Below, piece after piece: positions 39,901 to 51,900 of a stretch of 64,000 nt of DNA (positions are counted from its first letter, which is position 1; each line of letters opens with the position of its first letter). A model generated the notes under the pieces. The model worked only from the letters and a program-made list of their open reading frames with translations, did no database searches and was not told the DNA's origin. Both the position numbers and the translations under genes were made by a program. Origin of the DNA: Toxorhynchites rutilus septentrionalis (Eukaryota; Arthropoda; Insecta; Diptera; Culicidae); the NCBI RefSeq assembly GCF_029784135.1, contig NC_073745.1, positions 108,045,716-108,109,715 of the forward strand. Reading direction: 5' to 3'.

Positions 39901-42900
39901 GCTAATTTATGTTTTTGATTAATTCAAGGTAATTAAGGTCTTTTCTAGCCACAAGTTTACTCGGGCCCGAAAGGAGTGTTCTGTATTTGGGCTGGCGGAA
40001 AAATATATCTCACAAGACCACGTGTTCGATATCGTAATAGCCTTGGCCAATAACGCATTTACATTAACTCATAAAATTAGTGATTTGAGGGGGATTACTG
40101 TTTGTAGTCTCTTGTAGATGAATTTGAACACCATCTGAGAAATATCATGAAAATGTCATAGAGATACTCATTCCCATGGAGCAAATTCTTGTTAGGAGTT
40201 GTAAACAGAACGAGGAAGGAAAGTAACTCAATTATTCGGACTAGTTTCAGTCTAGCAATGCTTTGGTCAACTCAGAGTTACCAAAAGAAAATCATTGATG
40301 GGAGAGGATTAATAGTTAGTCGCAGTTTGCACAGATTACGATCTGTGCAGTTTGCGATTAACCGTAAATCTCATCATGCTCTCTTGTTTTCCATCCTTGA
40401 CGAAACATAGCTTGAAAATATCCATATTATTTCGAAAATAATAGTAGCTAGCCATCGTGCATAATTCTATCCAATTGAATAACAGAAGAGGAAGCAGCAC
40501 TATAAATATTGACTTGAAGCTGCAGCAAATCATTCACAATTCATCACTCAACCGGACAGTGGCTTTCCAAATGATCGTTCTCAACACCGGCGATTAGTTT
40601 CAGTTTTCCTAATTGGCCTTTTCAAATGCAACTGGACAGTAAAAGTTGGATGCAACACTGCTACTACCGGCAAACCATTAGTTTATAATTTGCTATCGCA
40701 CTGGACGGACATACAAAATTGTTTGCTTTGGAATGCATTCTCAGAATATGCACAAAGTTGATTGCGCAGTGCAGAGCTCGCACTGACGCACAGAAGTAGA
40801 ATGAAAAATGGGTGGGTTATATCTATGATATAACCGCAAGATTGAAGTGGGACTACCGTTGTCTTAGTAAGCGTTTGTATTGACATATTTGCTAACATAT
40901 TTGCTTTGTAAGTAAAAAGATTGAACAGTTGCCATGTAAGATCAATTCATGCATTGTAATGGATCTGTATAGATTATAAGTGCAATTTTTGTGCATTGTT
41001 TCATCCGTGGTAGCGTAATAAAAGCATACACAGTTGCAATCTTAACTTGACAATCAATGAAAAATTCTTATATACCTTAAAAAAAGTTTCAGTGGTTCTC
41101 TCCGGTATTTTGATTGCTCACAACGAGAGCTTTCGAACACAGATAAAATGGAAATGGGCTCCACAGTATCAGTTCGTTGTAAAAGTTTTTACCCATCTGT
41201 GTGTTGGTGGTTCTGTACGAACGAAAGCATGATGAGTGCGTGCGAAGCGGTCACCGAGTGGTGGCAGCTAAACAACCCACGCATGATGAAACATCTCTTG
41301 TGTGTGAAAAGCATTAGGGTGGTAATGAATATACATGGCGTCAGGCACTTGCGAGGCGATTGGTCATTAAGGGTAAAAAATCTTTTGAAACAACCTTATA
41401 TAGGGTAACACGGGATGAGTTGGACATACGGGGTGCTTCGGACCACCCCTTTATCTCGAAAAGTACGGCTCAACATGGATTTTTGATAATGTCATCTTCC
41501 TTTATTGTTGAACCGTATGTAACTAACGTAAAAAAAACTTTGGTAAAATTCGACAGATGGAAAGAACGGTAGCATGAACACAGCAAGCACATTGATTGCC
41601 AAAAAATGTGAGTTTTCCGATCGTGGTTTTGAGATTTTTCCCGCTGATTAAACAAACTTATCGTGTATTGTGCAGTAAAGTTCTGTTCGCCTACAGAAGA
41701 AGAACAATTTGATGCAGCAAAACTGTAAGTTTGATAACCTTAAATGAAATTAATTGCATTTTAATGTTTGCATGTTATGTGAGGTGACATGGACACGTCT
41801 TTACAACATGGCCTGATTCACAATTTTTTCTTGTGTATCGTTCGTTGCTTGGTGTTTTAGTGGTGTGGCTTGCAAGGCCTGCGACCAACCCCACTATCTC
41901 GTTGGAGGACCACCGTGATACTGCTGCTTAACGTCCCGAGTGCCACCAGGACTGGGCAGACGCTGATAGCGACGTCAATTCGCTTAGAGGAGCTGTTTCC
42001 GGGTTTTTGTGACTTTTCTTAGGGACTGGCAATGCCCAATGCTCATCCCACCACACCCTAGACAGTTCCCCTTTAACAGTGCAAGCCAGAAAAACGATCT
42101 ATGACGATAGAATTTCTGACCCGAACGGGAATCGAACCCGAAGCCCCCATCTTTACAAGCGCAACGCTTACCACTAGGCCATGGGGACCACTGGGGACAC
42201 TGGTGCATGTGTATTTTTAAAGATGCCACTCGAAACACAACAAAGATGGGTTATTTGATATAGGTATTTAACCTTAGAACCTAAGATTCAATTTCCAACA
42301 GACCGGACAAAACTCAAGCGGTCACGCATCGAGTTCTTTCACCGCACTACTGAGTGTCCTAGCGCCCTATGACATGCCGACGGATTGAAGAAAAACAAGT
42401 TTTTTTACAAGTGTCAACGAGAAATAAAAAATGAAAAACAGTAACAAAAAAAAAAGTAAAATAAGAAAATAAGGGAGACGAAAAGGAAAGCAAAAAGAAG
42501 GAATATCCCCATGAAAATGGAATTTGAGTAAACATATCCGACACATTAATGTTATTAAAAACAAAAAAAATATTTAAAACTATTATGTCATATCTAACGT
42601 CGAGGAAAAACAATTAAAAAATCAGAAAACAGAAAACAAGAAAAAAAAACAGGAAGTGGGTTATATCTATGGTATAACCGCAAGGGTGACGTAGGACTAT
42701 CGTTGAGTTAGAGATCATTTGTTTGAAGTTGAATCTGAATTCATTCTGAATGAATGAATATTTGGGGGACTTCGAAAACGAGAGCGTTACGTTGGAGGCA
42801 CAAGGTTTTATGCATCCAATATTGGATACGGAAATATCCTACTGATGGGGAAGAATAATCTTCAGAAGCTATACTGTTAATTGCGATTGATTGAAAAATC

Positions 42901-45900
42901 ACAAAACCAAATGTATTTGGTCACAGTGTTACATGGATAGAAAATATTAAAATAAACTCTTTCACATGAACGTAATTTTAAATTCCCAGAGGAACTGGCA
43001 GATTATTTTCAGTAACGATTAGATATTTCCACATTTTCCTCGATACTGGAAGCCCACCAGTGGTTAATGCTAACTCGATAACCACCTGTTAATAGCACTT
43101 GATTGAAACATATTTGGTCACAATGTTACATGGATAGAAAACATTCAAATAAACTCTTTCACATGAATGTATTTTAAATTCCCAGAGGAACTGGCAGATT
43201 ATTTTCCGGATCTTTCTCGATGCTGAATGGCATCCAAACTAGAGGGGAATGAACTCTCTGAGCTCGAAACTTTCGGCGACTGAGCAGTAATCGATTGCGT
43301 GCGCATACAATATTGGAAACGGAAATATCCTACTGATGGGGAAGAATAATCTTCAGAAGCTATCCTGTTAATTGCGATTGATTGAAAAATCACAAAACCA
43401 AATGTATTTGGTCACAGTGTTACATGGATAGAAAATATTAAAATAAACTCTTTCACATGAATGTAATTTTAAATTCCCAGAGGAACTGGCAGATTATTTT
43501 CAGTAACGATTAGATATTTCCACATTTTCCTCGATACTGGAGGCCCACCAGTGGTTAATGCTAACTCATAACCACCTGTTAATAGCACTTGATTGTAACA
43601 TATTTGGTCACAGTGTTACATGGATAGAAAACACTCAAATAAACTCTTTCACATGAATGTATTTTTAAATTCCCAGAGGAACTGGCAGATTATTTTCCGG
43701 ATCTTTCTCGATGCTGAATGGCATCCAAACGGAAAGAATTCCGCGCGTGTATGTGTGTGTGTGTAGCGGCTGCTTCGAGATCTTCCCGGGGAACCGTTTG
43801 TGGTATCACTCTCCTCCTGATGGATTCCCTTCTGGCCTAGGGTGCACAAACAGGCTCTTGGTGACACTGTTCATCCGCGCTTTCATGATAAACGAAGAGC
43901 TTCACCACAACAGCGACAACATGCTCCAATCGCTGTTCAATTTGAACTGAGTGGATTTCCGAGCGGCGCTCGCTTATATACCGATTGGTGATTTCAATAG
44001 CCTGTTTTGAGAACAATTTTAAGGCTATTGAAACGAGTTTTTGGATCAGAAAGTAACAAGTATAGAACGCGTAGACATTTTATCTTTCGAATGAAGTATT
44101 TATCATACCATTTCGTTCAGTTGTTTAGGAGCTTTTAACACTCAAAATCTCGGTGTCCGGCGTAACGCTTTCGTTTTCGGAACATTGATTTTACACCCCG
44201 GTATAGAAATGAAAGACGTAGTCCTACGTCAAAAATGGAATTTTAAAAAAAAAGCCCCACATATTGATTAACATTTTTAATTATGGTTCATCGATTCTCA
44301 TTCATTTACATTTCACCCTTAAATGCTATGGAGGTTTGTACACACCATTAGTTGGATACATACAAGCTACCAACCTTGTTCAATAACATTCTCATTTCAT
44401 CCAAACAAAAATAAAATTTTTGTGTTAACGTCACTCAAACACCTCGTGTCATGTCCTACGGTTTGACATCACCTTCTTGCATTGAACCGTGATGACATAT
44501 CCGGGATTGAACTTTATTGTCAATCATATTTACAAAATTACGCGAATCGATCTCGAGTGCGCTCGAGAACAGCAATCGAGGAGCACTGTTTGGGGAACTG
44601 GTTTTCAACTCTCCAGCGGTCCCGCGTTTAACCGTTTAGGGGAATCGAAATAGTTAGAGAGCAATACATCTAGGAAGTGCCGCAAGCAGAAGATGTACAT
44701 AGTTATCTGAAGACGGGGTGTTAATAATAATTTTGGAATAACCGAAAAACGATTAATCATGGCGCCCCTTCTCGTCACTTGAAGTTTGCTCATTGGTTCA
44801 GTACCCAGACAATGTAAAAAAACGCTCAACGCATGCGCGATCATGATGATGCGTACGAAACGTTGCCCCTCATGTGCTACGTTACGATTGCGACAATGAC
44901 CTACGAATCGAACCGGATGATTGAAGTGAGATTCTAATAACCATTTCTGTTTTCTTATAGACCCTCGAGCCCGGAATCTTCCTTTTATGAATAATCCACT
45001 GCCCACAATTGGAATGGTTGTGACATACCTTGCCTGGGTCCTGGTGATTGGACCGACCTATATGCGGGATAGGAAACCCCTGCAGCTCACCAACACGCTG
45101 TTCTACTATAATCTATTCCAGGTGCTTCTAAGTGCCTACATGTTCTATGAGGTATTGCTTTGAATGGATCATTCCGGGGCGTGTATCAAAGGTCAACTAC
45201 CGAATGATTTCTTGTTTTGCATTTTCCAGCATTTGATGGCCGGTTGGGCGAGGGGGTATAGTCTAACTTGTGAACCTGTGGATTATTCCGATAATGCCCT
45301 CTCGAGAAGAGTAAGATCTCCTCGGAAGAAATGGATCGATGATTGAAAATAATTTTCTGCCACATTTCAGATGTTCAATTTGTGTTACCTCTACTATTTG
45401 TCGAAGCTGACAGAGTTTGCGGATACGGTGTTCTTCGTTCTACGGAAGAAAAAGTCACAAGTTTCGTGGCTCCATCTGTATCATCATTCGTTAACACCAA
45501 TTGAAACCTGGATTCTCACAAAGTTCCTGGCTGGTAACATACAAAATATACATTTATGGAAGATCGTTCCGAGCCTAAACACATTTGCTTTTATTTCCAA
45601 CAGGAGGAAATACCACCCTACCGAATATCATCAACAATTTTGTACACACGCTGATGTACTTTTATTATCTGCTCTCATCGATGGGCCCTCGCTACCAAAA
45701 GTACCTCTGGTGGAAAAAATATATGACCGAGATCCAAATAGTTCGTTCAATTGTAATGTACACCAGTTTCATTAGCGTATTAACACTTTCTTTTTCCTTT
45801 CCCAGGCTCAATTCATCATTTGCATCGGCCACGCTATCAACGCCCTGATGACGGATTGCATCTATCCGAAATTCATCACATCGCTGCTGCTTTGCAATGC

Positions 45901-48900
45901 CGGCATATTTTTTGTGCTATTTATGAACTTCTATATAAAAAACTATAAAAAATCGGCTGCGCAACCGACGAAAAGTGGCGAAGGCGAAGATGAGGCTATG
46001 GTGTTAGAAAATAATAACTGTCTGAAGTTGGAGGGTACCATCGAGCGGTGGGAGGGTATTTCCGAGAAAATCCAGTGACCCGGACAGTTGGTTCAGTGAA
46101 CCGTGTAAAAGTCGGAGATAGAAGATGAATGATTTCAAGGTGTCGCGACCTGCGACATAATCCTGTATATAGCAGATTTCAAACAGATCCACCTAACATA
46201 ACCTCCATTGTAACATTTTTATCTAGATAAGTACCTGGTATACGAATAGCTACTTTAAGAAAATATTATAACGATATGACAAAGACTGTATCTACTTTCG
46301 AGACAAATTACTTGCTCAATTAAATTCGTGTATTTGCCACCATTCTTATAACCACCAAAATATCACTCTCCCCTAGGTTGGTAATCTTCGTGAAGAAAAT
46401 CGATTTTTCCCGAACAACGTACATTGCAAAGTCATGCAGTGCTCGGTCTCCCCCCAATGGCGGTGATTCAGTTTGTGATGAGGACATCCGCACGCCAGCT
46501 GACGTGTGGCCTTGGAACAGGCGAATTGCTTTTCGTTAGCATAATTGTGGACTTTTGTGCTGGCGGCAGTCGAGTCGATGGGTTTCGTTTTTGGAGTGGA
46601 GCGAAAATTTGTGATGAGTCAACAATTCAGGAGAAGTACTGACGGCGTCATGATTTGACGATGAGATCTTATAGCTATAACATTTCGCGCGTATCACACA
46701 CCGGAGGTCATCGTAGTTCAAGTGTTTTATGGTTGGGGCATATCTAACGTCACCTCATGAATGTTTTCCAGTTACATTTTTTTTATTAGAATATAACACG
46801 CCGCTTGGTCGTCTACCAGTTTAATAACATTCAGTTCAACTCATATCCCGCATGAAGTATAGTGATGAATAATGCTTTCCACGGGTCAAAAGAATCGTAA
46901 AAAGGAATCCCACGAGGTCACAATAATACGTTCTTTAAATGATCTCAATAACTTCTTCGTTCTCGGGACATTGGAGGAATTCTGCCATCTGAAGGTAGTA
47001 TTTTACTTGCGTCGTTTATATGAGTACTTGCTTCTGATTTATATGCGAAATAACACGCCATGACAGTATTCTGGCAAGTTCGAGAATACGCTCGTATCAA
47101 TACAAATTCTCCTCCTCTACTCTACTTCTTCTACACGTTGATTTTTTTTCTTCCTCTACTTCCTCGCCTATTTTAATTACTACTATTTACTACTATTTAC
47201 TTCTATGTTGTCCACTTCTTCTGCTTCCTCTACTTTTTTACTCCTATTTTGTCTCATCTTCTTCTACCACTTCTTTTATTTCTTCTACTTCTCTCACTCC
47301 GCCTTTCTCTACTATTAGGTGTACAAGTATGACTTTATGGATTTATAATATGTTGCGAAGGTTGCACTGCTGGCATCGGCACTGTTGGTAACACATGTTT
47401 TCAAAAGACGTGTACTCCAGCTTCAGAACGTAGTACACTTCATTTGTCGAAGTGTAAACAACCAATATTCTTATTGAATTGAAAATGTCAAATTATGACC
47501 GTTATAACGACGAGCGGTTCAGATTTCATGAAGTAATAAAAAAAATTGGCTCGATTATTGGATCGCTTCAAAACAACCAAACTCTACCAGTATGAAATCC
47601 GTGTATTGCTCGACAGATGGGGTTGTGACTTTTGATTAAGCATACTTTGAATAAAGATGCAGTATGTTTTATGTTTCAACTATATGTCTTTTCTATCAAA
47701 AATCTGTAGTCATACTTTTACACTTAATACATCTTGTACTTTCTTCACTTCCCTACTTTATTTATCATCTCTACATCTCTTACTTCTTCTATTTCTACTA
47801 CTTTTACTTGTTCGACTCTCTTAAGTTCCCCTTTCTACTATCTTAAGTTCTTCTAATTCTTCTATTGCTTTTTCTCTACAATTTCTAAATATTTCTCTCT
47901 CGTCTTCTCTACCTTCCATTCCTTTTCCTCCCTTTTCATTTCTTCACAACTGTAATCTCTATAGACGAATTTCATGAAAACTCGTCTTAGGAGTTGACAG
48001 CAAAAAAAAGTATTAAAAATTAAAATTATTTTTTTTCAAAACCGTTTTTTTTATATTCTCAAAGAATATATGAATAGCCCTTACAATTTCCAACAAATCG
48101 TCCATAGATCGATAGGCACTTTTACAGGGAAAAAGTTTTTCTAACAGCAACTTTTTCATGTTTTCTTTGAATAAATTGCAACAAATCCTAATTTTGTTTA
48201 ATGTCAAGATAGCGTTATAATGTATTCGACAATGTTTTAGATCTTATTTAAATATGAACTTTTGTCGAAGACTTCCACTTTCTATCTTTTGTAGGTTTTC
48301 GGATATAAGGCATTCTATTCCTTCATATACTTTTCCACTTCCTCCCTTTTTCTCTTCCTCTTCCAGCTTTTCTATTACTATTTCCGATACTCACTTCACT
48401 TTCTCTCCCCTTTTCTTTTCCTCTGTTTCTTCTTATTCGTCTTCTTACTCCTTCTTCTATTCCTTTCTACTTCTCTATTTTCTTCGTTTTCTATAAAATT
48501 CACTGCATAGTTCCTTCAATTTGCTTCATAGTTGCTTCATTACTTGTGTTATTTCTTTTATTGTTGATACCTGGAATTAAGTTCTCACTGGTTTTACGTG
48601 AGAATTAACACTATATTTAGGAAAAAAACTAGAAGGTGATGTGTTGGACTCGACTACATTGTAAACGTAGAACTACGAAATTATTGCCGGCTAGAGCAAG
48701 CGTCATAGAAATTTGAGAATTAACTCTTCAGTACAAATTTACAACGTCGGATGAGAAAAATACTTGCTCCAAGAGGGAGGAACAATAAAAAAAAGCTAAT
48801 TTTAGCAAATTGTCGAATAACCTCTCAACATTAACCTGTACTGTTGATTGTTCGCTGTCTAGAGCGATACTGAAATACTGAACTTATACTTGGATTTCAT

Positions 48901-51900
48901 CGCTGAAAATATCCCGAAGAATCAATCCGCAAATTATGCTATGCAGTTCCTTCCGCAGAACGGCAATAGGAAATCCTAATCGGTTTACCACCGAAGAACA
49001 CAGCTCTATACTATAGTATACACTATAGTTTTTGAGTCAGTAAGTAAAAGACGACAGTCGTGCATCTTTTATATTTCGAATTAAGTCATATCATGCCATT
49101 TCTTTCAGTCAGCAAAAAAGTATTAACGCTCAAAACCTTACATACCAAACGTAACGCTCTCGTTTTCGACATTTTAAACCTACACCCCAGTAAAGAAAAA
49201 TGAAAGACGTAGTTCTACTCAAAAAAATCGTGGAAATCATGTTATTGAACCTACTGTCCATTGCTAGCCACTATTTTTTCCAAAAGCATTTAAAAAAAAT
49301 AAACACAGCAGAAAATGCAGAGAATCAACACAGCAACATGTCAAGGGACACTATCCAGAGGGAAATATAAATGGATCATACACGGTGTTCCGTAGTTGCC
49401 AAGCTTACGGGGGGTTATATAGCCAAAAACTGATCTGTTTTAATACGATGTTGATCGGATAACGTCCAGATTCGTGACCGTAATATGCATGTTGATATCG
49501 CTCAGCATCCTGTAGCTGTACCGGTTAAGAACAACTCAGGTAAATGATTAGTTTTGCTTCATTCATATTCTAGTGCTTCCTCTGTTTGCCATTTGTTTCG
49601 ACCGATGCAGAATGCTCTCACTAGGACAGGGTATTCAAAATTGGTCTCATTGATACTAAAACTGAAAAATAATAAAAACACGACCGCAGAGCTTTGTCAA
49701 AAACGTTTCAATCAACTCACCTGTTTATCGCCTAAGCCATTAGATCCTTTTCATGAAATTGATGAAAGAAAATTGTTTCCCACATTTATAAATTACATTA
49801 TACCCTTTGTATGAGTATGAAAACGAAATTGAAATAAATGTAAGCATTTTTCCAATGAAATGAAAAAGGATCTCTTTTAACCCCTCGGTGAACATCAAAG
49901 GAACTTGTTGTTGGCAGACGAGATACCTCTGAGAAATGGCACAACGTCAATGAAGAAGCATGCAACATCTGGCCGCCGATGAATTATGAGATGTAGATGT
50001 CAGGATCGACAATCATTGAACTAGCCACGCAACATTATTAAATTATTACAAATTAAGTTCACAAGATCATTCGATCCAATTATCTCCCTCGGCTTCTTTC
50101 GCCGATTAGATACATACATATTCTGTTTCTTTAAGTCACAAAAATCATTACCAAGCAAGCAATCATGCAGCACCTGGTGAATTGATAGCGTTGTTTTCTA
50201 CCTAGGGCAAAAGACAAAACAACACCAATCAAGCCGAATAATACAGTCAGCCCTATAGCACGCCGGTAACGCAGACCTCCCAAACCCATCGATACACGCG
50301 GTAGTCGTGCTGCTCGCTTGAATTATTACCCATTTATACATTGGCTGTTTAAATCAAATTCGATTCATAACGGAAAATTGGGCAGTTGCACCACACCACT
50401 TAACAATCGCATCCGATCGACACACCAAACACAACTGCGAAAAGCACCGATTTGTCGCGCAACACTAACTGCGATATTGACAGACAGATGGCGACGCTAT
50501 GCTGTTCCGCAAATAATACCGCGACGAGACGACTGTGATCGCGATCGTAGAAGCGTGTTTGTGGTAGCTCGTGCGGGCACACGCGCACTGTTTGGCGAAT
50601 CACAGCTGACACCACACGAAGACGATAATTACGGTTCGGTGCGGCTAGCGAAGATCGTGTAATGTTTGCACAGCACTGCATGCATAAGCGTCGTTCAAGA
50701 TCATACGAGACGAGTACACATAGTGTACATAGTGTGTGTACGGAAAAAAAAGTAAATACACATGTGGAAAAAAAGATACCAACGGTTGTGGTGCCGTGAG
50801 GTACACAGCGAGTGAGTAAAATTTCTACTTGCTGGTGATGGTTGTTAGGTGGGCGGACGAACCGATGATGGTGGACGATGATGATGGTGTGTTTTAGAGG
50901 TCAGTGTGAAGAAAAAAAGGTGTTGAACGCATATGTAGCGGACAAATGACAACACATCGAATGGGGTTTGTTTATATCTATACGGTTCTTGTCCTACAAA
51001 TGATTCTAATTTTAATGCTGATGGGAGGATTCGAACAGATGTAGGAAATACCTAAATACTTGCGGATAGCTCACCTGATGGACATACACGTTTTGTGGTT
51101 ATCCCACGGATCTTTTCATCGGAAATTTCGCGAGTAAGTTCTGATAGAATGTTTTTTACTGATGGATCATACATTAATGGCTGCACTGGTTTTGACATAT
51201 TTAATGAAAACTTCAGTGCCTATTATAGATCGAGTAATCACTGCTCGGTGTACGCTGCGTGAATGGCTGCAATCTATCACGCTTTGGAGAAAATTGAATC
51301 CTTGTCGATTCATCACTATTTTATCTATTCAGATAGCCTCCGCTTAATAGCAGCTATTAGAGCCTCATTTTATTTCCTTATTATAATAAGACAGCTCTTA
51401 GGTAGTCTAGTCGAAAAATCTTACAAGATTACATAAGCCTGGGTTCCAACCCATTGCTTCATTCTAGGTAACGAGAAACCAGACTCGTTAGCTAAGATCG
51501 GGGCCTTGGAAGGCACCATTTTTGAGCGACAAATAACCTATCATGAATTTTATGTACTCCTCGTCGATGCGTACTCTCTAATTGGCAACACAGTTGGAGT
51601 GAAGATAATATGGGTCGCTGGTTACATACAATTATTCCCAATGTATCGACAAACGCATGGTTCAAGGGATTGTGTTGAATGTAGGTCGGGACTGGTGATG
51701 GTTATCATGACATCGAGCATGTGGTCTGGTCTGGACTTTCATTCTGCCAGGGCTCATCTATCGGAATTGGTTAGATCGGATGCTGGTTATAGCCAACTTA
51801 GCAAGTCGTGACCTCAACATAAAGCTCCTTCTTTACCAATTTCTCAAAAGAAATTATATCACTATTTGATTTCTTCCCTCCTCATCAAGCCAAACTACCT

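Noticed and set aside
42110..42195. Possible tRNA gene on the minus strand
   Set aside because: It is the head of a SINE; a tRNA-unrelated body follows directly.
44605..45006. 133-aa minus-strand ORF
   Set aside because: It overlaps ELOVL exon 2 and its acceptor antisense and has no recognisable domain.
47664..48496. Hydrophobic Phe/Tyr/Ser-rich ORFs resembling membrane proteins
   Set aside because: They are translations of pyrimidine tracts, with no start context, splice sites or domains.
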